From: Sebastes aleutianus
Lineage: Eukaryota; Chordata; Actinopteri; Perciformes; Sebastidae
Direction: 5' to 3'
Assembly (NCBI GenBank): GCA_916700875.1
Contig: CAKAKS010000068.1
Location: forward strand, 28,117,253 to 28,181,252
Length of the DNA stretch: 64,000 nt
The position numbers and the translations under genes were made by a program. Shown in pieces: positions 11,695 to 23,867 of the stretch. A model generated the notes under the pieces. That model worked only from the letters and a program-made list of their open reading frames with translations. It had not been told where the DNA came from and made no database searches. Position 1 is the stretch's first letter. Each line of letters begins with the position of its first letter.

Positions 11695-12700
11695 AGTTGT
11701 GCCAAATCAGACAAACAAAGGAATACAAGTGCAGTAAAGAAACCAATCAATCAAAGGCACTGGAGAACAGCAGAATTTTAAATTTAGATTTTAAAGTTGA
11801 GGCGCATTTCACATCATCAAGAAGTTTGTGCAGAATAGCAGCGAAATACAGCTTCACCTTGTTTGGTTCTGACTCTAGGTACTTATTTCTAAAGTTCTTC
11901 AGCCCCTACTGGGTTTATATTCTTCAAGGAGATCAGACATTTATTTCCACCTGACATTGTTGAGTGATTTAGGAACTAGCAGCAACACTTAAAATGTAAT
12001 AACTGGAGGCCAGTGTAGCGATTTAAGAACAGGAGAATGTGCTCAGGTCTGTTGGTTCTTGTCTCTTGCTTCTGAATGAGCTGAAGTTGTTGTTACCGTT
12101 TTCAGGTGATATAGCATCAATAACTTTCAGAGTTTTACAATAAAAATGATCAAAAAGCGAACTACTAAAGAAACTAATCTGGTTTGAGTATCAGGAAAAA
12201 TCTACGTATTAAAGAAAACACGGATACGGTTAGAAAGGCCTACGCCCCAGACAATGTTGCTAAGAATGTCAACACCTTGCTAATAAGCAAATCAAGTGTG
12301 TGTCCTTGATTGTGTGCGGGTCCTTTCACATGCAGCAACAGATCAAAAGCTTCCAATAGACCACAGCCTTTCCTGTCAGTTTTGTATTTGGGATTGTCAA
12401 TATGAATTTTAAAAATGCCAGTTATGGCAAATTAGTCCAAATCGGTTGAGATGACTGAAAGCAGCTCAGTGGTTGTTGTCAACAAAAGCCACGGAGGTCT
12501 GTAAATTGTTAACAGCAAGATTTTTTGGTGTGCCTTTCAACACAGTGCAAAGATATTCAAAGGAGGCAAAATCACCACATGATGACTGTTTACATTGAAA
12601 TGAGTCTTTAAATATAGCAGCAACACCACCACCTTTCATCTCACGTCGAGAAACATTCCTAAAATGAACGTTTTGGAGAGGCTGCCTCACAGAGAGGCAG
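11695..12700 (-). pseudogene. Degenerate L2-type LINE fragment (endonuclease plus C-terminal RT)
   Basis: Read on the minus strand, 12690-12466 encodes a piece of the LINE apurinic-like endonuclease, with KGGGVAAIFKDSFQCK followed by FEYLCTVLKGTP. It continues to about 12235 with an ELLSVISTD-like block and KGPAHNQGHTLDLLISK, which resembles the HxxGHTLDLVIS motif of teleost L2-clade ORF2. After a deletion of most of the reverse transcriptase, 12140-11695 resembles the ORF2 C-terminus (a PVLKSLHW-like block, then a SDLLEEYKPSR-like block). Stops and frameshifts occur throughout, so it is dead. The precise clade is uncertain. Confidence 0.7.
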
Positions 12701-12829
12701 ACACATCGTGGTTAAGTAAATATATAGATATATTGTTATGCTCTGAATATTGCACAGGTATTGGTGGGCCCATGTGTTATCTATACTTCCATAGAAGAGG
12801 AATGAATCTCTATCATGTTCAACAATGAC

Positions 12830-13402
12830 TGTGTTTACATGAACACTAATATTCCACTATTATTCGGAATATGACAATATTCCGAATTTGATAAGTGTCA
12901 TGTAAACAGCATATTCCGTTTTGATATTCTGAATTAGGCCTTATTCTGATTAACATATGTGAGATATGCCTGTATTATTCAGGTTTTAGGAGCATTCTTT
13001 GGACATGTGTAAGGCACATTCAGAATAAGCGCCTCAATTGGGGTTTTTACGTCAGTTTGCGACACACGGCCTCTTGCCTGTTTATGGCCAGCTCTATGCA
13101 TTGTCCACGAACCAACTGGCCGGCAATTTGCGGATATGCACGCCCAAAAGAAAAGCCCACATTTCCGTTCAGAAGGAGAAACACATCTACTTTAAACATT
13201 ATGAAAGACTTGAATAGCAACATGTTTTTGGATATGCGCAAATATCGCAATGCCGTCCTTTTGAAGAAGTGGGTTGAAGGAATGAAAGATTGTTCACTCG
13301 GTCGGACAAGTAAACCACCGGTTACGTTAATTGGAGTATGTACAGCTGCATATAAACAGGAATATTAGTGGAATATTAATTTTTATTAGCCATGTAAACA
13401 GC
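12830..13402. mobile_element. 573-bp MITE-like element with TGTTTACATG inverted ends
   Basis: The left end reads TGTTTACATGAACACTAATA and the right end TAGCCATGTAAACAGC, which are inverted. Subterminal AATATTCC motifs are repeated on both sides (TATTCGGAATATGACAATAT on the left, GGAATATTAGTGGAATATTA on the right). A 103-codon frame at 13057-13368 lies inside; I do not recognise it. It could be a remnant of an accessory protein from an autonomous partner or chance. The target duplication is unclear, so the superfamily is open (PIF/Harbinger is a guess). Confidence 0.6.
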
Positions 13403-13403
13403 T

Positions 13404-13628
13404 GGGAGGCACGGTGGTGCAGTGGTTAGCACTGCTGCCTCACAGCAAGAGGGTTGCAGGTTCAAAACTGGCCCTTCTTTGTGGAGTTTGCATGTTCCCA
13501 TGTCAGCATGGGCTTTCTGGCTTCTTTCCAATGTCCAAAGACATGCAGCTTATTTTCATTATTGACTCTAAAGTGCCCGTAGGTGGGAATGTGAATGGTT
13601 GTCTGTCTCTGTGTGTCAGCCCTGTGAG
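13404..13628 (+). mobile_element. V-SINE (DANA/mermaid-like), 3'-truncated
   Basis: It begins GGGAGGCACGGTGGTGCAGT. The A box TGGTGCAGTGG (13415-13425) matches the consensus fully and the B box GGTTCAAAACT (13459-13469) in ten of eleven positions. The body includes GTGGAGTTTGCATGTTCCC and TCCAAAGACATGCAGCTT, the conserved core of the fish mermaid/DANA V-SINE group. The copy stops after GTCAGCCCTGTGA, before the expected 3' tail. It abuts the right end of the preceding MITE. Confidence 0.85.
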
Positions 13629-16513
13629 ATGTTAAGGATGGGCCAGAGATTTCAGCTTAACTGAACTTTCAAATCTAATCATACACATCCAAGCTAATGT
13701 GGTGTTTACACACTATATGTATAAAAAAAAACACATCCGTATTAACATTATATGCCAACACAAATCTATGCAAAAGTTAAATATGTAGTGTGGATGTCCT
13801 CATGTGGCATCTCTGTCATTGTCAAAATGGTCCAACTTTTGTCCAATACTTCATGATTAAAGACCTGCAGAACCAATGACATTCCCATCAGCTTTCAGCC
13901 GTAGTTAGCAAACAGCATGCTAACAAGCTTAATGAATATACATAGTATACCTCCTAAACATCAGCATTTTTGCATTGTCATTGTCAGCCATTTAGTTCAA
14001 AGCGCCATTGTGTCTAACAGAGCCATTAGAGTGTCTGAAAACACTTAGTTTTATTGAACACTGAATGTATTCTAATTGCTTCCACATTATCTTTCCTAAT
14101 CACAATTACACATCAACATAAAGCTTTTGTTTTCCAGTAAAACTCGTGGTATTGGTGATTTAGAAACAGCTGAAGTCGATTTTACATCTGCCTGTAAAAT
14201 GACACTGAAATCACTGCAGAAAACCCAAAAGAGCAGCTCAGGTTTTAATGCTTTGTCATATTATTCCCCAGCAGTAAATAAAGTGACTCACGGCAGATTT
14301 ATAACCACCATGGTAATGCGCTTACAGTTTTATCTTCCTTTGATGTCAGCCATTAGTAATCATTCCACCGCAGCGTTATGTGTTTGACAAAACAGCCAAG
14401 GCCAAGCATTTTCTAATTAGCCCTTATTATCTTGAACTTTATTGCAGTCACTCTCTACACGACTTCACCGCGGTCCTCCTACAAACAATACCTTTGCATT
14501 AGCATTTTTGAATTGTCTCCTTAACAAAGGTTGAATGCTTTGTATTCCTCTCTGCCACTCGCGAGGAAGCCACAGAACGGGCCTCCCCATGACCAAGACT
14601 TGCCTAATGATGAGTGAAAGGGCCTCAGTGTGTTCAGGCTCATAAATCTTCCGCGCGCGAGCGTCCGTGTGTCTGTCCGCGTTTCAACGCACTGCAGGCA
14701 GAGGAGCGTCTGCCAAGCTGCGATTATGCCCATGGTGGCTGCAAGCAGTTGTGTAATCACCAGCGCCTTATTGTTGCCTGTCTTTAAAGACACACTTTCA
14801 TTGTTGCTAAGAAGCGCGATAAAACTAGGAAGAACGATAAAAAGCATACAGCTAGAGAGAGAGAGACCGAGATAGAGTCCACCAGGGATGCTTGGAGGGG
14901 ACTCTTGTTCTCAATTGTGCCTCAGTTTTGTGGTAAAAAAAAATATGTTTAATTGATTTTTTTTCTCACATATTTTTGCCTAAACGTATCTCCTATTCTT
15001 CCCTTCTGTTTTTTGTCTCCACCAACTAACCTACGCTGTCCATCTTTCAGCTGCTCTCTCTTCAAATTTCCCCTTCCTTACATCACATGCAGAAAATCAA
15101 AAACATGGGAAGAATGAAGGTAAAAGGAGGAGTGTTGGTGGAGTGGCTTACAAGCAACTCATCTCCCAGAGTTTTTTTTTTTTTTTTTTTCTTCATTGGT
15201 GTAAAAGTACAAGGCTGACAGAATGTTCAAAGTGTTCAGGATCAAAGAAGAGCACTCTGCTTTTCTGAGTGATGGGGGTGGGATTGGATCCAGAGGGTTA
15301 GCTCGTGTCAGACCGCATCACGCCTCTCTTTTTCTCGCTATCTCCCACTGTCTGTCTCTCTTTCCCCTTGTTCTTCCTCTTTTTGGCTGTCTTCCTCTCC
15401 GTGTTTACTGTATCCGACTTTAACTCTCTCCCCCTGCCTCTGTTTTTTGTTGACTTGCTCTCTCTATCTGTCGCTCACTCTTTTCCTTCCTGCTTTCTTT
15501 CTTCCTCAGCTTGTGCTTCATCTCTCCTCATTTTTCCCCCTCTTATCCATCCATCTCCTCTACCCCTCACTGTCATTATCCATCCAGTTTGATTATTTAT
15601 GCTGTTTTCTATCTTCCTCCTTCACTCCCCCCTTCCTACCTGAACCTCTCTAGCTCTCCCCCGTTGCTTTCGTTTCCCATGGAGCCCCATAAGGCTGATG
15701 GCTATTCTAATCGGCTGTAGCAGTTTCAAACGTGGCGTGACTTAATTTTCAAATTGATGGTAAATGATAAATCAAAGGCAGTGTGATATTAAAGCGCCGG
15801 AAGGAATCTGAGTCCTTGAGGATGAATGTTTACACTGGGGGGCTATTTCTGGGTGGGCACAATGAAGCAGTCAAGTACTCAATTAGGTTTATTTCCCTGT
15901 TGCACATACAAGCAAAAATCCTAGGTCTGAATCAGACTTTAAAGCATCTGCATGAGGTACACAGGTTGGGGTCAGACACTTTTTTTTCAGGCACAAATCA
16001 GCAGTTGTTTGGTGTGCACAGCATTTACTCACAATGTGAGTCAACCTCAGGATTTATCTCGCAGTTCATCGTTCTTTCTCCACTGTTTCTCATTACTAAA
16101 CACAGCATGTTGCCAATAAACCAGAAAGGCATAAAAATGATTTCCAAAGTGGCGATCCTCTCTACTCCTGCGTGTTTTGTTTCTGTCACACTGTTGGCTT
16201 GTCGTATGATTTGGCTTGATATAGTGAAGACATCTAATGAGGCATTTAGGCCATGTCCACCGTCATGCAGATTCATTTGGAAACAAATATCTTTTTTTTT
16301 TTCTCTTTTTTGGCCTTCTACCAACACTAAGACTGGAGGATTTTGAAAATGTTGGTCTTGTGTCGTAGTTTTGACAACAAAATAAGAGATAAACATGTTG
16401 TTTGTCACTGCCTTCCAAAACTATGATCAAATACGACCATTTTCTGATCTGACATCTCTATCGGCAAGATGACATTTGTCATAACAAAACAGATTCCTAC
16501 TACAGTACTTGTT
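13629..16513. other. Non-coding, pyrimidine-rich in part
   Basis: A T run at about 15172-15191 is followed by a CT-rich zone (15310-15670) that opens several overlapping Ser/Leu/Phe-rich frames. A 187-codon + strand frame at 15783-16346 is one of the longest in the window. It overlaps a 127-codon antisense frame and has no recognisable domain. Confidence 0.45.
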
Positions 16514-17132
16514 TAAAGCTGCAGTGGGTAGAAATGCAGCAAATATGATTAGGAATTTTATTTTTATAAAACGGTAACTATATCCTGACAGTTCCACATG
16601 AGACAGGTAATCTGAAAAAAAGCATGTGCCTCTGTCTCCTCCGGTGCTCCTAAAGGCATCTGTAATATTTCAGACCAGAGGAAAACAACCAATCAGAGCC
16701 GAGCTGGAGCCTTGCCGTCTTTGAGCAGCTGTCATCAATCAAGGACTTTGACCAAACAGTCAAACTAGGCAGCGCTGATCAAATATGAATCAATATTATG
16801 TTACTGTAATGCCTTTTTCTCGCCTCAAATGTTTTCAGAAACATCTTGCAGTGTGCTGTTTAGCTGTAAAATGAGAAAGTTTGTGACCTGACAGCCATGT
16901 TGAGTACAGTTGAGGAAAGACCAAGTATTGCCCACAAGCCGGAGCACAGCCAATAGGAACACTCTCTCTGAAATGACCTATGATTGGCCAAAGTCTCCCG
17001 TCCGTGGCTAGATTTTCTAAAGCCTAAAAACAGAGCCATGAAGAGGTGCAGAACTCTCAGAGCACTTAAATTACAATATGCTGAAAGGTTATTATACAAT
17101 GATGCCAAACATGTCCTACCTACTGAAGCTGA
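16514..17132 (+). mobile_element. MITE family with CCAAT motifs, copy 1
   Basis: Short inverted ends (AGCTGCAGTGGGTAGAA on the left, TCCTACCTACTGAAGCT on the right) enclose about 620 bp. The same order of blocks appears at 50955-51607: AGACAGGTAATCTGAAAAAA, CCTCCGGTGCTCC, GAGGAAAACAACCAATCAGA, GCCTCAAATGTTTTCA, AAAATGAGAAAGTTTGTGAC and TTACAATATGCTGAAAGG. It has no coding capacity; the antisense frame at 16860-17144 is an artefact. CCAAT-box words occur twice (ACCAATCAGAG and AGCCAATAGG). Confidence 0.75.
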
Positions 17133-17307
17133 GTAGCTTGGCACTAAATCAACTTCTTTGAGATACTAATTTATACCTGTATGTAGTGTTTTTTTTCCTG
17201 TTCTCTCTATTGAGGTTGGTCCTGAAAATCAAGTAATTGTACACTTTAGAAAACTACATGTCCTGATACTCCACACCCAGGATGTACGAGGTGAAGACAC
17301 ATTTAAA

Positions 17308-17384
17308 TAGTAAATAGACTTGCATTTATATAGCCTTTCTAGTCTTCCGACCACACAGCTATTGACCCATTCACACACAAGTCA
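17308..17384 (-). mobile_element. 3' tail of a SINE, antisense
   Basis: TAGACTTGCATTTATATAGC, CTTTCTAGTCTTCCGACCAC and CCCATTCACACAC are the reverse complement of the GCGCTATATAAAT-type tail of the SINE class at 6547. Only the tail is present. Confidence 0.7.
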
Positions 17385-17480
17385 AATTTACTATGGGTAT
17401 AAAGACCATAGATTTACATGAACTCATAGTACAGGCCAGGCCCGGTGCATCAGAGGGTCTTAAGTGGGACTTAACCCCAT
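17385..17480 (-). repeat. Inverse copy of the 6338-6435 block
   Basis: AAATTTACTATGGGTATAAA and ATAGATTTACATGAACTCAT are the reverse complement of the block after the SINE head at 6303. In both places this block is adjacent to a SINE fragment, which suggests both are pieces of one longer element. Confidence 0.65.
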
Positions 17481-19366
17481 CAGTTGTAGTTTTTCCGCCT
17501 CTGTTTAAGCTGTAGAAAAAAAGCAAAAGCAACAAAGTTATTGGCTGAGATACGAGATGTGTCTATCACTTAGCTGTTGTTTCATAACCATGGACAGCAC
17601 TGTTTGTTGCGTTTACAGGGTGTGGCGCTGTCCACGACTGAAACGGAGTGGAGGAGATCGATAAACAGACAGACAGAGCACGTCACTTAGTTTGCTGTTT
17701 GCTTTCTGTGGTTGTAAATATAACTTTTGGCCCTAATTCCTCAGAGAGAGAGAGACAGAGAGAGAGATGCCGCTGGGCACTTGCCCGCTGCCATATATGG
17801 ATAATCCGCCCCAGACTGTCAAACAGTGTGAAGAGTTTGGAGTTGCATTTCTCAAAGATGTGGAGGTGTGACTCCTGGGATGTGAATGCATTTGTTAAAG
17901 GGGCATGTTCAAGCTAAAACCGGCTGTTGAGTTGCTTTTTAAGGTACAAACAGATGTTTCCTGTGTCCCTGTCACATGTTTTATTCACTCATCCATCCAT
18001 CCCAACCTGAAAATGTTCTGTAGTCGTATTAAGGATGTCAAGCTACTTCTGTCTTTGGTCCTGTCAGACAAGAGTCATAATTTACATGACCACAAGACAC
18101 AAACATAGGTCTTTTTTAAGCATTTGAACAAATGAGTGATGCTGTCATTCTTCTTATAAAGATAGTTATCAGTGTGGATGCTGGTGACAAAATAATTGAA
18201 ACGTCCTGATTACAGTTTCACAGACATCAGCAAGTACGTGCAGCAGCAAGTTAAGAAGCCAGCTTTGTGTTGCGTCCGTCTGTGATTGCTGCTGTCACTG
18301 ACATATCTTTTTGTTGTGCCTTTTATAGAATAGAATAATGACTTTATCTGTAGTCTAAATGCGGCAGACCAAGACATAAATTAGGCATGGTTAAGAGGTA
18401 ACACTCAATTCACAATTCCATTCTTTTCATAATAGTCATCTGACAGTAAAATTTTCCACATTTTTCTGAGACATGAGCAGCATTTTAAAATGCGCCTGCA
18501 TTAGTGTGAACATGGTTTTAATGGCAGCAAATGCAAACAGGGATTTTGTGTGTATTCTCAGTCTTTTATGGTTTTGACATCGAAATGCAAAAGCCTCCTT
18601 TGCAAGGAATAGAAAAGAAACTAAAATATTTATTTGAACAAGAGTGGAATTACATCCTGAAGATCACATATTTGCGGTGAGTAATGCACTACAATCAAAC
18701 CATAATTCTGAGAAGAAAAAAAAATTGATGTAATTCTGTGCAAATGCTTCCTTTAAATCTGCCAACGAGATGACACAGAAGATGACACAGTTGTTGGCGT
18801 CAGCGGCTTTGAGGTCTTTTGAAATGATACACAGCCTCGCTGATATGAGACCTGTAATAGCGTTGTCAAATACATGCAATTATGGGTGCAGATGAAAGCC
18901 TCACACACACACACACTGTTTTCCTACTGTGAAAAACTGGTTGCCAGTCTGTGTCTCACTCTGACATTATGAGAACACCAGGTGCTCTGAGCAATAGTTC
19001 TTCCTCCCTAATGTTCCACCCTTGAAGTGTGTTGGTTTATGACTGTGTGTGTTTGAATTGGAGGAGGGACAGCAGGGTTATGGGGCTGTTCCCAGAACAG
19101 TGGCAGCTCCCTGCGCTGTGGCATCGCTGCTTCTGGGTAGTGATGATATAATACAGGTCAGGCTAATCAAGGCAGAGAGAGTAGGGTTGTGTGTTTATGT
19201 GGGTTGCACATGTGCTAATGTGTAAGTGGCTCATATATGTGTATATATGTTTGCATGTGTACTATGTGTACCTGTACGTATTGTAGGACTTTGTGTAGAA
19301 AAATATATCAGCCACCTTTGTTTGGATAATTCCCCAAGGCTTTCTCCCTCTTTCTGCCTTTGTCTC

Positions 19367-19401
<35 letters not shown>

Positions 19402-20504
19402 ATCGCAGCCCAACCAACCACTTTGAAATGCAGAGAGCGTCGGCGAAGGGGCTGTTGCTAAGCCAGGGCTTGATGCTGTCTTTCAGATAGGGTAAACTAT
19501 TAAAGAGCTGGGGAAATAGCTGCGTGCTGATGTCTGGGGAAGTAAGGGGCGGTGGCAAGCAGTTGGGATCACACCAGTGCAGAGCCGGATCTCGAGGGCG
19601 AGCCATAAATAAATGAGGCCGGGCCACTGGACCGGCTGAGGTCCGGCTTTTTTGGCTGCAGCGTGGGAGGAGTTGAGAGGGTGGCTGCGAGGGAAGCTGT
19701 GAAGCTAACAGCTCTTAAGCTGATGGGAAGTAGAATGAAAGGACAGTTTAAGATTTGTGGAAGTGCGAGATAAGGTAAACTGCTTCAGTATCCGGATGGT
19801 GGAGTTTCTTGGTCTCAGCGGTCACTTGGCTATTTAATATTTATGGGTGAACGGAAGCATTGATTGTTGCTTCAGTATTCAAATCACCACAATCTGATGT
19901 GTCCACGGCTAATGATGTGTCTCGCTTTGGGAGAACACAGATTTGGTTTGTAAACAAGGCAGCATGCCTGCCTTCCTCTCAACTTCCCCTCTCTCCCAAT
20001 GTGATTAGGAGTGTAATGGGGACATAATAGCACGGCAGACAGAAATGGTTCTCGAATGTACTCATCTACACCCCCCCCTTCGCTCTGCCCTGTCTCAGCC
20101 CCCCCACCCTACTATTGCTCTGACTCTAATTCCATCTGTCTCCGCTTCTGCTCTGGGAAATACAATCAGAGCATAAGCCATTGACAAATTCCCATTATAT
20201 GCAATTTCATGGGTGATAAACCCATTTGAAATCAGAATGATCCCCTGAATGTATGCATGCAGCTCCCCCAATGAGCTAATTATGATTTTTTTTTTTTTAT
20301 TTATTTACTCTCATGGAACCCAGCAGACAGTTTTCTTTTTCTTGAAATGGAACTAAACAGAGAAATGAGAGAAAAATGCCAGTGATTGAGAAAGCAACAA
20401 TGAGAGGCAGAAGTTTTTGACATGCATCTTATTCTGCAGTTCAAATTTGCCCAAACATCCAGTGTTTCCAACTGTTCTCCTATTGCCCCCCCAATTTACA
20501 CCCC
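17481..20504. other. Non-coding with simple repeats
   Basis: It contains GA-rich 17742-17768, a (CA)n at 18902-18915, and a (CT)n at 19368-19400 with artefact frames on both strands. The GC-rich segment 19430-19660 is unlike its surroundings but shows no domain. Confidence 0.5.
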
Positions 20505-20700
20505 CACTTTACGCCCCTGGTCCGATTTAGCGTCACAAAAATTTACAAGTGTGTAGTTGAGGTCAAAATGAAGGCTGAGTTCGAAGATGGGTGTGGTCTG
20601 AGCAAGGGTGCTGGAAGTAGGGGGTAGAAAGTGGGGAAGGCCCCCCACACACTCTTCACGCCCCTGGCCGGATTTGGTGTTGCGTCTGGCCCAGGACAAT
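20505..20700 (+). repeat. Pair of diverged direct repeats
   Basis: TTTACGCCCCTGGTCCGATT near 20509 recurs as TTCACGCCCCTGGCCGGATT near 20656, about 147 bp apart. The intervening sequence is purine-rich. The origin is unknown. Confidence 0.55.
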
Positions 20701-20899
20701 ATCCAATAATTGGCTGTAACTCACTGAGTGAACTGTCAAGAACTAAACTAAATACCTTTTCACATTGAAACAAATAAAGATTCCCAGGTTGACTATTCAG
20801 TAAAACACAAGTTGTTTTTCACTGGGCGTTTTTTCTTTTTATGTCAAATATGGTGTGCTCACACAAAGGTAATGCATAATGGTGACTTTACACTTCACC

Positions 20900-21430
20900 A
20901 GAAAGAAAGGCAACGTATTCTTATACAACGGTTCGTATGACATCTTACAAAAAAAATGTCTTCCTTTTTTGTTTTTTTTCCTACGAATGTGCATTACAAT
21001 TTCCACTTGTTACAAAAAATAAACTTCCATCTTCACAGGAAACATCTTCCTTACATCTAGACAAGAAAACTCCTTGGTTAGGCTTAGGAAAAAAATGGAC
21101 TTCTCAGTTAGGTTTAGGTCACAAAACTACTTAGTTAGGTTTAGGAAAGGATCGTGGTTTGGCTTAAAATAACTCTGCAAGTGGTATTGCTTAACATACT
21201 TGACAATTTAATCAACTTTGACTTCTGGTTTCACAAGGAACGCAAACACTGGTCTCCTCTCCATTTTTTGACCCATCTATCCACCTGACTTCCTCCCTAC
21301 ACGGCGTTTGTAGCTCTTCATGTTTCCTGCTTCACGATTACGTGAATTACAAACTAATCCATTCCGTGGCTTATATACAAATTACAGTGCATCACTTTTC
21401 TTAGGTATAGCTACGTGTACGAGACCAGCC
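20900..21430 (+). repeat. Dispersed repeat family C (TTCGTATGACATCTTA)
   Basis: CGGTTCGTATGACATCTTAC, AACATCTTCCTTA and several TTAGGTTTAGG-like words recur in the same order at 40720-40850. The TTAGGCTTAGG and AAACTACTTAGTTAGG words also resemble the reverse complement of the middle of family A, so A and C may be related. Confidence 0.6.
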
Positions 21431-23578
21431 TGAGAAAGGGTAGGTTCCTCTGAATCATATGATGTATACCACTTGATACTGACTAAAAGAATGATCTCAG
21501 AATTGGCAAAAATAAAAAACTATGTCATGGGGTTTCTTAGTCTATGTAGGCTTTACAGGGTTACCTGTAATTTAGCTTTGAACCCTGTACCATTTTCAGT
21601 CATGCTAGGGACAACGAAGAGTAAATAAATGAAGAAGTTCTGTTCCAAGAGTGATTTGTGTTGAAGAAAAAACACTTAGTAGATGACATTTAAGGGTTTC
21701 ATTCACTCAGCACCTCCCAAGGGTGAACAGTGTAAGCCATGAACTTAAGTAGCTTCATATCTTCTATAAAGAAACAGAGCTTTCTCAGCTCCAAATTGTA
21801 CCCTATGAATCATAAGCAGCATTTCCTTTGTCAAATGCTCAAGCTCTTTATAGAACCGCATTCAGTCCTGTTCTATGTTCCATTGACGTAACAAGTCCCA
21901 TGTGACCGGTTCTTCCGAGCCTTTACTCTGCTGCGATCAGTAGATTAAAGCAGCAGAGCCCTTAGACTCATACATGGGTGCGTACATACTTGGATGCACC
22001 CACCCACACTCACTCCACACTAGCAGAAATAGTGACACAGGCGTCATGGTAAGCTTTTTTTTTGTCCTCTAATTTGACAAGGACAGCTGTTTCCCATCCA
22101 TCTTATAAATCTGCACATCTGTGAATGTACACCTTATGTTACACATTTGTTGCTACAGCAACAAGTGTGGTTTAAAGTAGTAGAAAATGTCACAGTGACA
22201 GTTTTTGTGATATTCAAGATTGGGAAAGTGTCAAGTGTAAAATTGTCAAGATTGGAAAGATGATTCAAAGGTAATGTCCCACTGCGATTTCTCTCTTTTC
22301 CTCCCTCAGCAGCCCTTTTGCACAAACACCATCTCAACCCAAAAAAAGTCACACAGTCTCATTCTTTACCCTGGGATTCTGTGAGATGATGTCTTTTTTG
22401 TAATTCACCCCTTAATGCACAACATACATCACTTTACCTTGGGTATAAACACTATAAATCTTCTGATAGTTGCAACAGAACTAAGTGGCCTTCCCTCCAA
22501 CTTCACAACCCCTAATGTAGCACTTTGAAAATGTTTTTACTGAACTGAATGCATGGCACAGTGCGTACATATGTTTCTATTTTGATGTGCATTTCCATTA
22601 GAGATATGAACCAAGAATCGCATCAACCAAGCCACTCAGGGCCAATTCCATCTTTGATATGCTGCACTGACGATAAATAAATCCTCATGTCGGTTGCAGT
22701 GGGACTTTGAATCAGACTAGAGAGCCAAAGGAATCAAAACAATTCCATAATTCATACAGTTCTAGAGGTGGAGGCCCCATGCATGAAACACATCCTGCCC
22801 CAAAGATTATTTACTGCTTTATTTGCATCTGTGGCTTGCGTTTGCTGTGCAACACTGCACTTAAGTTAATGAAATTTTTGCAAAAGATTAGTGGGCAGCT
22901 CTGAGTAGCCCCCGGCCTCTTCCGCAATAGGTTATTATGTTATTCATTCTTCATCCATTCTTTCACTGTAAACTTTCAGGCCTTCTTCTCAGAAATACTG
23001 TAATTGTGGCATCATCAATCGTTGCTGCAATAAACTAATTAAGTACATCCAGATACGATTATGCGTCTGCGCATCATGACAGTAAGGGCCACTTTTGACA
23101 TAATGGTCCGTCTCCCTAGAGAACAGTCTGATGATATTGGCTCTCTGATCTATAACTTAGCTCGATTACAGCATCATTCCAACGAGACGGCTAATGTCCC
23201 CAAGGCAGTTCCCAGGCCTGTCTGGTTCGGCGCAACAGTTGAGATTCATTGGACGGAGAGTAGCACTCCCAGCGGATCAGCGCTCGCTTTTATGGAGAAG
23301 GTGGAAATGGTGATTACATGCGAGTCATTTTTAGAGAGACCTTTACCAAATTGACACTGACATTTCTGGTAAGACCAGCTACTGTGGGAAATGAATCTTT
23401 AACCACTGAGTGTGCTGGATGGCACCATATGCCACACTTTTTCAACTCAATCCTTCACATTCCTCCAATTCAGCTTCACCTCACGTCATCTCTGGACTTT
23501 AGCTGATACACACAAGACTAATGGCCTCTTTGAATCACTGTTTCACAGGTTATATATATATATATATATTATTTTAAG
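21431..23578. other. Non-coding; (TA)n at the right end
   Basis: No gene is recognised. A (TA)n tract lies at 23551-23569. The segment 22640-23370 is repeat-poor and carries an open 97-codon + strand frame (23061-23354) without a known domain. It might be a conserved non-coding element. Confidence 0.45.
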
Positions 23579-23867
23579 AACGGCTGTCAACGTTAACGCG
23601 ATAATAACAGGTTAACGCAAAATCGTTTTAACGCCACTAATTTATGTACGCATTAACGCAATCAATGTTTCGGAAGTTGTCGCTGGCCCAGTTTTGAAGC
23701 TAGAAGTGTTGAAGGTGTTGATAAGAGTGTTAAATACTTGACAAAAACTCCCTTTAATGTACATTTTGAATGGAAAAAAATGTGATTAATTTGCGTTTAA
23801 TCGCGATTAATCATGGACAATCATGTGATTAATAGTGATTAAATATTTTAATCGATTGACAGCCCTA
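23579..23867. mobile_element. 289-bp hAT MITE, internal-deletion derivative
   Basis: The ends are AACGGCTGTCAA on the left and TTGACAGCCCTA on the right. Subterminal TTAACGCGATA and ATTAATCGCG-type words are characteristic of a common teleost hAT group. The flanking 8-mers ATTTTAAG (23571-23578) and ATTTTAAA (23868-23875) differ at one base. Internally, TTTTGAAGCTAGAAGTGTTG joins directly to GTTGATAAGAGTGTTAAATAC. In the longer relative at 27350-28007 these two points are about 450 bp apart. Confidence 0.8.

Noticed and set aside
15783..16346. 187-codon + strand ORF
   Set aside because: No signal, domain or motif is recognisable, and a 127-codon antisense frame overlaps it. One such frame is expected by chance in 64 kb.
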